From contig NJFT01000049.1 in assembly GCA_002221725.1 (NCBI GenBank), forward strand, positions 146,940-210,939: DNA of 64,000 nt, given 5' to 3'. The notes under the pieces are model-generated. The model saw only the letters and a program-made list of their open reading frames with translations, did not search any database and was not told where the DNA came from. The DNA comes from Scedosporium boydii (lineage: Eukaryota; Ascomycota; Sordariomycetes; Microascales; Microascaceae). A program made the translations under genes and the position numbers. This document shows positions 24,062-35,836 of this stretch, one piece after another (within the stretch, counting starts at the first letter, position 1; each line of letters opens with the position of its first letter).

Positions 24062-25800
24062 TTACGCAAAGACCTTGAACGAGCCAGAGATACCATCTTG
24101 GAATAAACCATTGGGGTCGTACTTCTTGCTCACGGCCTGCAGCTGCTTTTTGATCGCCCTCCCGTAACTGCCAATCGGATCCTGTGACTTATCGGCGTAC
24201 CCGAGATACTGGAACGGTATGAACAAATCTTTCTTGCGGAGGATCTTGACCTGCCCTTCCAGGAACGCCTTGACGCGCTTCTCCACCGCCTTATCATCGG
24301 CCGCGTTCGGGTAGGTTGCCGTTATGCAGACTGTCACACCGTCCTTTGCATTAGGCGTCAGCCCCAAGGAGTTGGTGCCGTTGGTGACGGGGAGCGGCTG
24401 GATCAGATACTGCACGCTGACACCCTGGATATCGGCAATTGTGTCTGTCCACTTCTCCCACGCCCGGAACAGCTGCTTGTAGAGGTTCGCGTCGGAAGTT
24501 TTAAAGGTGTAGACGAGCTCGTAGATGCTGTGGTCGCGTGATCATGTTAGCCTGGATGAGCGCCGCTGTAATTGAAGCATTGAGGATCTGAAACTTAAAG
24601 AATTGAAAAGAATCATGGATGTCGAGTTTCTTACCGGTCAACACTCTGCGGAAGCACCGCGCCGAACCCGTTCACCAGATCTGCCACGTTATTGAGCGAC
24701 AAGGTGTTGAAGGGTAGAATACCCGGCATCGAAGTAAAGTTCTCGTAAACAGGGGGATATTCCACGCCGTCGCTGTAGAAGATGGCGTCCGAGACGGAAA
24801 ACGTCGGCGACCCGCCGGCATTGGTGAAGCCGAAGATGATAGACATCATGGCTAGATCGTCAAAGTTCTCGGTCCGCATGTAGTTGCTAAAGGCCTCGGC
24901 GTGGCCTTCCAGAACACTCTGTGAGTAGTTGAACAGGATGACACCTCCCCACATCAGGTCCTGGGGGAATGCGGCGACGTCGAAGCGCGTCACAATGCCG
25001 AAATTGCTCGATCCGCCTTTGAGGGCGAGCCAGAGATCTCGGTGAGAGCTGGCTGTGGCATAGACGACTTCGCCGCTGGCAAGAACCACTTCGTAGCCGT
25101 AGACGTTATCGCAGGTCCAGCCGTTTCTCCGGGATAGGAACGTCATACCACCTATGTGAGACAAATCTCGTAAGTAATGTGAGAGAGCGAGAGAGTTTGT
25201 GTGCATGTGTTTGCGAAAATGTCCCAACTCACCTGCAGTGGTGAAGCCTCCGACCCCAATGCCTGGGATCCGGCCTCCCATGACAGTGACGTTATGCTTG
25301 ACCACTTCGGGGAAGACATCACTGCTGTAAACGGCGCCGCCGCCAATTTTCACAACGGCCCCGTCATCGCTGACGACCACCGAGTTGAGGGAACGCAGAT
25401 CGACGGTGACGCCGCCATTCATGTTTGCCGCTCCAGCCCAGAGACTGTGCCCTCCAGCTCGGACAGCGAACTTGGGGGATGAAGAGCGATCACCGCGAGG
25501 AGACCTGCCAGACTGTCGTTCAGAACCCACCAGCTTGACGAACCGTGAGACATCATCCGTGTTGGTGGGCCTGAAGACGCATCCGGGGCTCAGATCTCTC
25601 TCTTGGCCGGCAAAGTAGGCCTTCTGTGAATTGTTGTAGCCGGTGGTGCCCGGATAGGACACACGACCAGGCAATTGGGCATCGACAAGTTCACAGATGG
25701 AGGGATTCCGCGAATGAGCCAAGGCACCTGTACTTGCCACCGCAAGGAGGGAGAAGAGGATATGCAGCATCTGCGAGGGATTTAGGCAGGACCGATACAT
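24062..25800 (-). CDS. Berberine-bridge-type (VAO/PCMH) FAD-linked oxidase
   Basis: Three exons (25800-25233, 25151-24635, 24527-24062) give 516 residues. The first join rebuilds FTTAGGMTFLSRRNG and the second VDRIYELVYTF. A hydrophobic N-terminal segment (LHILFSLLAVASTGALA) looks like a signal peptide, so the enzyme probably enters the secretory pathway. FAD-binding motifs: RAGGHS with His118 as the expected covalent FAD site, and WTCDNVYGYEVV, whose Cys could be a second attachment point. The BBE C-terminal segment ends in YDPNGLFQDGISGSF, near the usual YDPxxxFQ. Such enzymes carry out two-electron oxidations, often of alcohols, amines or C-C/C-N bond-forming substrates, and several PKS-NRPS clusters contain one. 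The Met at 25770 is an alternative start; 25800 has the better start context. It is divergent from the monooxygenase at 26594. Confidence 0.9.
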
Positions 25801-26593
25801 GATTTCTGCTTTACTTTGCTTTGTGTCCGATAGTGGGTCTGATGATACCGTGAAATGGTGGGAGTGCTAAGGGGAAGTTGATCGTTTGACCGAGGACAGT
25901 TGTCGGAGGCTTGGCTGGTAATCCAAAGTTCCAAACATCCAGAGTGAGTTATAAAAGGCGGACGATATCCCAATTGAAAGGTTTCTCCTTGCATTGGGCG
26001 GACCATTCTGCGGGGGAATATTGAAGGGATGACTCGAGCAGAGAGAACGGCACAGCGGCACCTCAGCCGCACGTGGGTGATAGGCGTTAAGCAAGCTGGA
26101 ATGCAGAAGGAGCTCGGTATCACCGAAAAAGTCGAATGATCCAAGGACCTGAGTCCAGGCTTTCGGTCCTGTCACGTCTTCTCTCCGGAGGCCCCACCGA
26201 ACCCAGGAACGGCTGAGGGTGATCTTAATCCTGCATATGCATATAAGCAGAAGGGTAAAGGCGCCGAAGGATGACACGGGAAAACGACTGCAACGCAGTG
26301 CTACCACCTCCGAAGTGGAGACGAAAGCAACCCAGCCTCTTTCGGCGCATTAAATGAGAATGTACACGTAAAATAGGGTCTGATGAGAACAGGATGTAGG
26401 CAATTAGGAATGCGGAATGGACACTGTCGGAAAAGCGGCAAGCCTGGTATAAAGTAGTATCGCTGGGTCAGCTCTACTCAGTGTTTCGGGTCTACGGAAT
26501 ATTAGTGTCTACTTTCTCGCGCACAATCCCAGTTCACGCATAGACCTTGCTTTATTATTGTGCAGTCCTTATCCATTCGCATACCTATACAAT
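25801..26593. promoter_or_regulatory. Divergent promoter of FAD oxidase and FAD monooxygenase
   Basis: 793 bp between two genes transcribed away from each other, so both promoters lie here. A TATA-like GTATAAAG is seen near 26447, about 140 bp upstream of the monooxygenase ATG, and TTATAAAAGG near 25952. The shared region suggests co-regulation of the two oxidases. No specific operator could be identified. Confidence 0.5.
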
Positions 26594-28120
26594 ATGCATG
26601 TGCTCATTGTTGGAGGAGGCGTGGGCGGTCTCAGCCTAGCCCAATGCCTTCGCAAGCAGGGCATCTCTTTTCAAGTCTTCGAGCGCGATGCCTCCCCTGA
26701 CTCGCGCTTCCAAGGATGGGCCATCGGCATCCACACGTATGAACATAATCTCTATGATCTGTCCATTGATTTCACTGTTCAAGTCTAATGATGTCGAGGC
26801 CACGCCTATAGCATCGTTGATAAGCTCCAGGCTTCGTTTCCAGACGACCTGCCGAAACTAAAGGATGCGACGGACCATCTCCAGCCTCTGAACCTCCCTG
26901 CTCAGATGGCTTTGTACTTCCCCGGTCGCGATATTCGTTTGGGTGTTGAGGTCAGTGCATAATGTTTTATATATTGAGAGACAAAAAAATGCCGGTTGGA
27001 AGAAGAAAAAAACGGAGGAACCCCCTTCGCACCAACTTAGGCCCGTTGCTGAGCTCCGGGAATAGGACACCCCTGAGGCGCCAATCATTCGTTCTGAGCG
27101 TCACCGCCTCCGGGACTGGCTATCCACCAACATTCCCATCGAATGGAACAAGCGCGTCCAGCGAATCGAACACGATGACGAGGGCGTCGCTGTCTTCTTT
27201 GAGGATGGCACGAGTGCCAAGGGAGACATTCTCGTTGGCGCGGATGGCATCAACAGCGTTGGTAAGTAAACAAAGACGGCCGGACTTCCATTCATTGTCG
27301 ACCTCGCATCTACTTCTTATCCCCTTCTTGTTCGTCTCTTTTGCGAGTACTCGCTCAAAATCTAACTTTCAAAATCCAAGTCCGAGAGCAGCTACTCCAA
27401 CGCCCTGCAGACGAGCTCCTCAAGATAGTCCCTCTCGCTGCCATTGTCGGTGAAGTGACCCTGGCAGAGGAAGCGTTCCAGCGTCAGCTCGCATTAGGTC
27501 ACAGTGCCTACGTCTTCATCAACCCCGCCCAGGGCTTCGCCCATTTCAACGGCCTGCACGAAGTCCTCCCCGGTGGTCGCTCCGGCCGCCACTACTGGAT
27601 GTTCATGCAGCCCGACCTCACGATCGAGCAGGCGGATCACTGGCTCCGCAACGCCTCCCAGCAAGAGAAGCTGGACTACGTCCTCAAGGCCACGGCGGAC
27701 ATGCCGCCTCAGTTCCGTGAGTTGTTCGAGCTGACTCCCGCCAGCGGTATCAAGCCCGAGATGCACATCTGGCGTGACCTCGAGCTTGAGAGCTTGCCAG
27801 CCGGTCGCGTAATCCTTTTGGGTGATTCTGCGCACGCCATGACACCTTTCCGTGGAGAGGGCGGGTATCACACCTTCATTGACTCAATGAATCTGTCCCA
27901 GCTTCTGGCAGGCGTCGATGGAAGGGATCTCGACGCGATCAAGGCTGCTGTCACCGAGTACAACGCCGAGATGCTTGAGCGCGGCGCCGAGGCGGTGCGC
28001 AACTCGAGGGATGAGAACTCGAGCAAGCGGTTGAAGAACAAGGATGCTAAGATCACTACCGCCAACCAGGCAGTCCGGCCTTTGCCTCGTGTACCGATCG
28101 TGCTGCCTGTACCGAACTAG
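26594..28120 (+). CDS. Class A FAD-dependent monooxygenase (UbiH/salicylate hydroxylase type)
   Basis: Four exons (26594-26736, 26812-26950, 27066-27261, 27381-28120) give 405 residues. The joins give IHTIVDK, LGVEDTPEAP and INSVREQL, all in family register. The dinucleotide fold GGGVGG (residues 7-12) sits at the N-terminus, the second FAD/NADPH motif is GADGIN, and the third is GDSAHAMTPFRGEGG (about 307). The start at 26594 puts the FAD fold immediately at the N-terminus as usual; an ATG at 26558 is in frame but adds an unconserved leader. Such enzymes use NAD(P)H and O2 for hydroxylation or epoxidation. The conserved His-Pro of many members (GDAAHP) is His-Ala here. It is tail-to-tail with the anoctamin gene, about 200 bp away. 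A tailoring role is inferred from position. Confidence 0.88.
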
Positions 28121-28321
28121 GTTGATGCTATAGTGGAAATGGACTGTCGTAGGCCACTTATATTTGATAGCACAAGAGAGTCCTTACTTGATAGGACAAA
28201 AGTAGTTAGCAATAAAGACTGTCTCTATATTTGGTAGTACACTTTCTTCCCAATTCCAGTTTCCCTCACCCTGACCCAGTCATAATGATACCGACCTAAC
28301 TCCCGCCATCGCTTCAAAGGC

Positions 28322-30658
28322 CTAATCTGTCTTAAGTGGTCGGTCCTTCGAGCCGTGGTCCCTCTTCCCCTTGATCGCTTGTATCAGTTCAATCCCAACG
28401 CTAGCGCTAACACCCTCCTCAACCTGCTTGGTAAAGAACGTATCCCGATCCATCGCCCTCACAGACTTCCTCCGCTGCTTCTCTGCGGGCGTTGCACTCA
28501 GCGTCGCCTTGCTCTTCTCTTTAATCTCATCCAAGTACTTCACTCGAGTAATATACTGCTGCTTCCGCTCCTTCCGGATCTGCTCAGACCCGATGCGGTG
28601 AAGGGTATACCTCGCCGCCGAGCGCAAGCCCATGAAGACGTGCTCGCTCACGAAGATGGTAATGGGCATCGCCCACCACGCACCTCCGGCCACCACTCCA
28701 GACCCCCCGTACAAGTGCACGATGGCCCCAGTCGAAATACTTCCCATCCACGTCAGGAACTCAAGCGAGTTGATCCACGGCCCGATGCCATCTGTCCGCA
28801 CAGGGGCAGGCCGCCGCTGCTCGTTGATAATCTTGAAGAAATCCGTGCGCAGCTCAAGGACGTTATTTATGAGGAAACCGATCGGCAGAAGCGGCCATAC
28901 GGGTGAGAAGAGTGCGAGATACCCGAACTGAAGAGCGATTTCGGCAATGTCGTCCTGTACGTTGTAAATCTCGAGTGTGGCTTGGTTGCGCGCGCTCTTG
29001 AGGAACTCGACCTCTTCCGGGTCGTCGTGCAAGACCAAAGCGGAAGCGGTGGCATTGCGGATGGGCTTGTTGCGGTAGCCGTGATACCACCGTTGGGCCT
29101 TACGCTTCACCACGGGAAAGACATTCTCTTCAAAGAAGGCGAAAATTTGGCCGGTGACCGTCAAGGCCATGACCTCGGTCCGCAACCTGTCCGGATCCAC
29201 GGTGAACGACCGGTTCACGGTGAGATACTTTTGCCCAAATTTGCCGAACACGGTCCACGTCATCCCCTCCAGCTTCGGGACGATGTCCTTCCCGAACGGG
29301 ACGTAGATGAAGGAGGTGATGAGGATTGGGAGGTAGTTGGTGATGCTTTGGAAGATAAACGTCTTTTGTGTGCGTGACATGTCGTAGTTATCAGCGGTTC
29401 GATGGTTCTCGAAATCGGCGAGCGCGGTGGCGACATTTTCGAGGCAGTCGTTTACGTAGGGTAGGATGACGGCGAATATGATAGTGGGAACGTATTCCTA
29501 TATGCAGATTAGCCTTCGCCTACAATCGTGATCCCAAAAACGCAGAGACAGGACGCGCACCATGAAGTTTTTAAATGGTCCGCCGTAACTCTCCAACACA
29601 AGCGTCTCGGCAGCAAACACGGCAAGCATCAAGATGCTGAGAATCGTAACGGCGAGGAGAATGCAAGGGACCTGCAACAACTGACGAGAGACCTGCTTCC
29701 ATTTGGGGCAATAGTGCCTCGTCTGACCCGCCTCGTCCACGAGAATCTTTTCCCACCTAAACTGTGGCCGAGTGATCTTGACGGAGCCCACACCCCTCAC
29801 TTTCCACCGAATACTAAGATCAATCTCCTGAAGCTTCCAGTACTCCAGAAATACTGTGCACCACACGCACGTCACGATGCCGTAAATGACGGAATAACCG
29901 GGCAGCCACCTCCACGCAATCAAGCCAGTCACTGCCGGGAAGGTTAAGAAGACCACGTACGCCTCGATGAAGGCAAAGTAGAAGGCGACTTTTGTACCGA
30001 ACAGGTTGCGAATCTGGTCTAGGTCTTCGTTCGTGAGCACCAGACGCCTGCTCAAGTGCTTCATGAGGCTCGAATTCGTCGCCTCGTTATGCATTGGGAG
30101 AATAGCTCTGACTCTCTCCCACTGGCCCCAACCGGGCGTAACCCCGGCACCTCCGAGCGGCTTGGGCCAGTTGACGAGGTGGTACATGGAGAGTATGTCC
30201 TCTGCTTCGAAGCCATCGCGGCTCATGGCCTCTTTGCTCTCGCCTGGATGTGTCTGAATGATTCCGTAAAGCCAGTCCTTTATCCTGTTACAGGTAAGTT
30301 TTTAGGAATGGGCAGGCGTTGTGCGAAGTTTAACGAACCGGGAATTGTAGACCATGGCTTGTAGAAGCACCCGGGGGGCTTTGGCGAAAACTAGCAACGT
30401 TTCGTCATAGCCGGGTCGCACTTCCGTATGGAGCCCGACACTCTCGAGGTCATGGATAAGGGTGGTGATCTCCTTCGCGGCGGTATCCGTGTCTTTGCAA
30501 AGTCAGATCTGAGCTCACCTAGGCAGTCCCCTATTTAAATTCTACATACCGGCGTCTTCAAAATCGTAGACGATGACATACTTGTCATTGTACGTGCCCA
30601 ACCGCATCGGTTCCGGTCCTCCCGTAGGAGCGCGCCGCACAAACTGAAAGCCCCCCAT
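28322..30658 (-). CDS. Anoctamin / TMEM16-family membrane protein (lipid scramblase type)
   Basis: Four exons (30658-30550, 30492-30339, 30284-29561, 29497-28322) give 720 residues, close to the size of the fungal TMEM16 scramblases. The joins give DFEDADTDTAAKE, VYNSRIKDWLYGI and KNFMEYVPTIIF. The N-terminal cytosolic domain is followed by multiple hydrophobic helices (for example FYFAFIEAYVVFLTFPAVTG and LLAVTILSILMLAVFAAETL) and the anoctamin segment QFGYLALFSPVWPLLPIGFL with ELRTDFFK. Known for the family: Ca2+-activated phospholipid scrambling, or ER-plasma membrane tethering (yeast Ist2). It is probably a general cell-biology gene embedded between tailoring genes, but its position deep inside the biosynthetic region is unusual. 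No frameshift or missing block was seen. Confidence 0.92.
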
Positions 30659-32130
30659 GGTAATAAATGAGTCGGTGGCTCCAACCGCGGGAAGAAAAGA
30701 GTGAATCGATTCATTCGGAGATATCTTTAAATTACTTCAGCCCTAGAAGGTGAATATTTAAAATATTTAAATATTACTGATCGGCAGAGACTGGTTTAGA
30801 CGCGTCAGCCGGCCCCACTGCCAAGCGGGTTTCGGCACTGGATCATGAGAGTAAGCTGCAGATTTGCCCTTGGCTTTGGGGTGAAAGCTGAGGAAGCTGC
30901 ATGCAGTGAGGAACGTTAAGTCGACAGATAGTGGTCGAGCTTCCCGGGCAGCAAAATTAGGTGGCCTAGGTCGGTGGCCACAGAAGCAGCCGCTCCAGAC
31001 TTAGCATGACTTCCAAGATCTCCCGAAGGTGGATCAACAGAAAGAGTTTCCGAGTGTCGAATTACCCGCAAATACTATGTCATCGCTATTCAGCCCATTG
31101 TTCGACCCATAGATCCGCCGCGCCCCCGAAATCGACTTTCACGCAATGCGGACCAACTGGACAGCATTGGTCGCGAGGCCGGGGTTAGGAAAAGATCCGT
31201 AGTACTACCGCACAGGGAGACTAATCCTCCAGTCAGTCACCTATTTGCCATGGGAGACTGGCATACTGGTAGTGGTGGCCGGGACAGACGGTGCAGCGTC
31301 TCATGGACACCCATTCAACAGAGCTGACGACCATAGGAGTTATCCAAAGGAACGGCTACATAGAGGAGTTGGCGCCTCTCCCAGTCAATGTTGACCACCC
31401 CCACAATCTAGCTACCGAACGGACCGAGCCTCCACCTCGGGCAAATGTCCTCGTTTCCGTCACAAAGATAATCCTTCTCTGTTATTTAGTGTGCCTGGCG
31501 TCTTAGAAGTCCCAGCCGCCATCCCAGCAAGCTTTCCCATTCCATCGGGAATGCCCTCCTTGCGCCCTTGGAGTCGTTGCCGGTTGGTCAACCAATCCGG
31601 CGAAGACTTGCAGAGGCTTTTTGAGGGAATTGGGTATTAACCATTTACCACCCAGTCCAGTTTTGTTTCTTATTTCTTTTGAGGTTATGGTGTAGTGGCC
31701 AAGGCCGTACTAGTCTGTCAATACATTTCGTGTGTCTGGAAGGGAGTAATCTTTATCATCTTGATAAAATAGTGCGAGTTAAGGAGAGATTGTTAGAAGA
31801 AGAAACACCTCTCGAGTGTCGCTATCTTCCCCATCTGGTCATGAGCCAGTTTAGAGGAGCAGGGCACTGGATGAGGTTGATGAATTTTTCGAGAAATGCA
31901 GAAGGTATCCCTGTTGTCTCGGGATCTGAGGGGTAGCATCCACGGGCTAGGCATAGCCGCTCACTCCGTATACTACTCAGCTTAGGCGAATCCAATCTCA
32001 CGCTAGTGACGAAATAACCCTTGTGCTTCCAGTAATCATTTTCATCCTAGCCGTGTTCACGCCGCCCTTCTCCCACCCGCGTGTCCTGGTTTTTACCCGG
32101 ACATGTGGCTTCGGCATCATAGCGTAGAGC
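30659..32130. other. Intergenic, no gene supported
   Basis: Promoter side of the anoctamin gene and 3' flank of the zinc-finger gene. At 31681-31725 a stretch resembles the 5' half of a tRNA (TATGGTGTAGTGGCC) but has no partner half. Short reading frames at 31006-31506 lack domain support. Confidence 0.45.
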
Positions 32131-32819
32131 TTAGAAGTCGATCTCATCCGCGCAATGCCCGCACCAGCCGCAGCCCTTGTCCCAGAGACCGTGGTTGTCA
32201 CCGACGTCCGGGTACCACGTACTAGAAGCCGACCACACCCCACTACGTGATCCCCCGTAGCTACCTCCATATGATCCTCCGTAGTTGCCTCCATGGCTCT
32301 TCTTGCGTTTCTTTTTGGCTTCGGTCTTGCCAGCTTGCCCTCCTTCGGCGGGAGCTGCCGGCACGAATTGGATGGGGGGCTTTCGATACAACGGAACGCC
32401 CGAGCTTGGGAGAAAGGTTCTATCCTATTACGTTCTATCAGCATAATCTCTCACTTTAGACGCCTGGAAGGGAGGGCATACGGAGCCATAATCGGGCGAT
32501 AGGACCAACTCAGGCGCCTCTTCCTCGCCTTGACCAGATGAAGCGCGGGACTGCTCAAAATTTTTGTGCGTCAGTGAAGTGAGCCGATGCTGGTTCAAGC
32601 TGTGCTCGTCCCGGACACGTTTTCCGCAGGGGCACCGTATACCAGGGCGTTGTTGGCTTGGCCCCGGCGGTCCGGCGAGCCGTTGTGTGGCTCAGGGTGG
32701 TTCGGCGAGTCGTTTCGATGCTGTTGGAGGGCTTCGTTAGATTTAAAGCGTCGGCCACAATCGCATTTCACCTTTTGCGGACGAGCAGGAGGAGGCGCGG
32801 TGTCTGCATCGTTGGGCAT
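32131..32819 (-). CDS. Small zinc-finger-like protein with Gly/Tyr/Ser-rich tail
   Basis: Not a named gene. Three exons (32819-32643, 32589-32482, 32424-32131) with introns of 53 and 57 bp restore one open frame of 192 residues. The N-terminus carries KVKCDCGRRFKSNEALQQH with a downstream His, like fungal C2H2-type fingers with a CxC knuckle. The middle is acidic (GQGEEEAPELVLSPDYG). The tail has a Lys-rich patch (KTEAKKKRKK), GGSYGG-type repeats and a final Cys-rich motif GCGWCGHCADEIDF. It could bind nucleic acid; that is inference. The exon model is mine: both splice joins are in phase, but neither has been checked against homologues. Confidence 0.55.
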
Positions 32820-33708
32820 TTTCAGTCAGTACCTATCAAAAGGGACACATAGGATTCGGGTAAGGACAGTTAGGGACCCAAAAGTGGCAAAGGAACTAGC
32901 TTGATGGCTGCGATTGAGGGGTCATTGGGCGGGGGTCGATACCTTAGGCCAGGCTGGTTACACAACAGCATCGTCTCAGACCACCCTTGATGTGCCGAGG
33001 CCGTGCCCTAATAACGGATTTGGCCCCAATTCCGGACTCGCACTACGAAGTAGTATGTCGCTCATTTTCGGTGCGGCAGGCTGAATCTTCCAGCATGTCA
33101 ATGCTGCTACACGCAGCCGGCTCGTAGAGTGTATGGGTTTACCTGTCCTCCGCGCAAGATGCTTTGTCCCAGACAATTTGGGGAATAATAAGAAGTATTC
33201 CGTGATAGATTGTAGCTCATAGTTAATATCTGCGTGATCATCCATACAAATTAAACTAGTAATAGTATTCTTACACTGATTTTCAGAATCTAAGACCTGC
33301 AGCTAGGGTTAGGGTTGTCCAGCGGTGTGAAACAAGGAAGGAGTGCATATTCAAGTGCATGGGCGTCGTCGTACCTAAATCGACTGCTGAAGAGTCTCGG
33401 AAGACAAACTAGATGCATGGTACAATCGACAGCTTATATAGGCGAGAATTATCTTCGTTAGTTCACCTTCGCCGCTTTCCTTCGCAATGCAGCCTCACTT
33501 CATTTTCTTCGAGAGTTTTCATCAGAGCCGGCACTGCTGTATTCTGGGGTAGTTAAAATAGTTTAAATTGGTCATGTTATAACAAACTCCTCCTCCAGCG
33601 CCGTCGATGTAAGTCGGAGACCAAGGAGCAACCGCGGACGTTTATACCTCGCCCCCAAAAAAAGAAAAAACCTCAGGGAACAAAACAAAGTCAAATTAAA
33701 GAAGACCT
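32820..33708. other. Intergenic with a telomere-like motif
   Basis: 889 bp with no gene support, holding the promoter of the zinc-finger gene (left side) and the 3' flank of the enoyl reductase. Two and a bit copies of the TTAGGG unit are at 33305-33316. An AT-rich patch around 33550-33580 and an A-rich run near 33657-33670 lie beyond the reductase stop. Confidence 0.45.
33305..33316. repeat. Short interstitial telomere-like motif (TTAGGG units)
   Basis: The plus strand reads TAGGGTTAGGGTT. An opposite-orientation CCCTAACCCTAACC lies at 39692-39705, so the enoyl reductase and CYP505 genes are bracketed by inverted units. It is short enough for chance. Confidence 0.5.
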
Positions 33709-34893
33709 CTAGGCAACCGGGAAGACCAACTTCTGGCCGGACATAGCCTGGCTCCTGATTATATTGACCCCACCCACGACGCCGTCCCAGCCACCAGGAG
33801 AGACCTTGACAGGGTGCGTGTCGATGAGGCCACGGTCCAGCAGGTCTTGGACTGCAGCAAAGGCCCGAGCACCGAAGACGCGATCTTCGGGGCGCTCCTC
33901 ACGGCCATACTCGCCTTCCAGCGCAACCTTTCTGCCGAAGATGGTCAGAACCATGACCCAGGAGGGCTCGATCGTCAGAGAGCGTGTCTGAGCGATGGTG
34001 TCACGGAAGGGCTCAAGGGAAACGTAGCGGCCACCGGCGCGGCCCATGGCGGCGTAGCAGAGCTTCGTCGTGTCAGCTTGGGATACGCAATCGAAAGTGA
34101 AGGCTAGCTCGCCGTTTGTGTATCCCTTGATGTCAGCGGCGCATGTCGGGTTGTGGTAGTCGAAGACCTTTTCGGCGCCGAAGCGGTAGACGAGATCGAA
34201 GTTGGCGGGAGAGCAGGTGGCGATGGGGCGTAGGCCGGCACTAGACGTGATCGTCAGTCAGCCGTTCGCATTTGTATCTAGGTAAAAAGCAAGAAACGAA
34301 AAAAGAATATCATACAGCTTGAGTAATTGGATGGCACGGGTGCCAGTGGCCGTGGCTCCGCCAGATACGAGAACGAACTCGCGGCTCTCCCTATCCTCGT
34401 CGCTGGCGGGACAACCGTCACGGAGCTGATCTAGAGTCGCGGGCACACCAAGCTCGTGGAATAGACTGAGAGCTGCAGTCGCAACTCCGGTGCCAAAACT
34501 GGCGCCCTCTTCAAAGCTCATGTGGTCGGGGATCTTGAGCAAGAGGTCCGCGCAGGCCCCTACATACTCGGAGAACGCGCCCACGTCTGGGATGAGCTTG
34601 TTCATGCCGTGCACCAGCCCCGCGACGCGATCGCCCACGGCCAGCCTGCCAGATTTCAGAGCCTCCTCACCGAGGGCAACCACAGTGCCGGCGTAGTCGT
34701 AGCCGATGATGGCACCAGCGGCGGCGCTGTAATCGAGCATCTTGGCGTCGGCTGGGTTAATGGCCACCGCCGCCGTCTTGACGATCGCCATGTCGGGGGC
34801 AAGACGGGGGACTGGCACATCGTTTTTGATGCCCAGCTCACCAGGTCCTAGAGCCACGATGGCCTTTTGGGTTTTGGGGAGTAGCGACGACAT
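33709..34893 (-). CDS. trans-acting enoyl reductase for the PKS-NRPS (MDR family)
   Basis: Two exons (34893-34316, 34240-33709) give 369 residues; the join reads AIQLLKLAGLRPIATCSP. It is a zinc-independent medium-chain reductase: an N-terminal GroES-like domain (INPADAKMLDY, GYDYAGTVVALG) and a nucleotide-binding motif VSGGATATGTRAIQLLKL (about 176-193), as in LovC-type partners of ER-less highly reducing PKSs. Because the PKS-NRPS at 4018-16436 has no ER domain, this protein is the obvious partner that reduces selected enoyl intermediates on the ACP with NADPH. The length is normal for the family. It is divergent from CYP505, sharing a 943-bp promoter region. It lies 17 kb from the synthase gene, but no second PKS is in the window. 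Confidence 0.88.
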
Positions 34894-35836
34894 TACGTTT
34901 GTTGGACAGGTCGCTCGATCTAGGGGTGCTTGAACAAGTTGATGTTGGGCCGCCTGGTATAGGAGAGGAAGAGAGGTTGTAGATATTACACAGTGGGAGC
35001 GGGTTTCCGGGAGTTGGGGGCTTGAGAGAGGCGACGGTTACTCATGATAACGCCGACACCTTCACCAGTTTAGTTCTAGCCGAGCCTTGTCTCGTGCTCC
35101 ATCTAGACTTCATCCTATGGGCAGGCGTACAGCTAGGCATGTTATTCCGGGCCAGTAAGATAAGACAAGATAGCACCAGCCAACCATCTCCGTCTGCACC
35201 GGCCAAGTTACATGGCCCCGATAGCGGGACGGAGCGGGGAGAATCGGCGGAGTCGGGGTTGTCTTACGTAATGAAGCACCGATTTTGAGGGTTGCAGTAA
35301 TGCAGTAATGCGCGGATCAACGAAGCGAAACAAAATCCCCCGAATGGAACATCGGCGCGGCACAGCCGCACCACCCACTCACGGTGAAACCCTAGAATTC
35401 CGCTCGCCGGTTCACACACGAATGGTTTGCTGCCGACCAGAGGGAGAGCTTTGGTCTATCAGAAACCCGAATCTGTCATCAATGATGGCACCACTTTCTG
35501 TCTCCGTCTTGCGCAAATACATCCCGACCATACCTTGCTTTATGCAAAAAACGAATTGCTGAATTCACCCTATACCTGCCTACGTCTCATATTACATACT
35601 ACACAGAGACCTATACAACACGATCACCATCACCCTCCGCCGCCAGCACCGCGCTGCCATGTCCTCACACAGAGTTCCATTTCCCCTACCTAATGTGATC
35701 GCGTGTTTAAGTTTTTGTTTCACCTCTCTCATTCCCCTCAATAGAAACGTCTAGCCACCAGGACACCACAAAACGGAGGTGAAACTGAAGGTGAACGCAA
35801 CCGAAATCAAAGAGCTGCCCCAGAGAACAAAGCGCG
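34894..35836. promoter_or_regulatory. Divergent promoter of enoyl reductase and CYP505
   Basis: 943 bp between two start codons facing away from each other. No reading frame with support lies inside. The shared region suggests that enoyl reduction and P450 oxidation are switched on together. A pyrimidine-rich stretch (35600-35750) precedes the CYP505 ATG. No operator is identified. Confidence 0.5.

Noticed and set aside
31681..31725. Possible tRNA (TATGGTGTAGTGGCC A-box-like stretch)
   Set aside because: No T-loop (TTCRA) or matching acceptor strand downstream; at most half a decayed tRNA.
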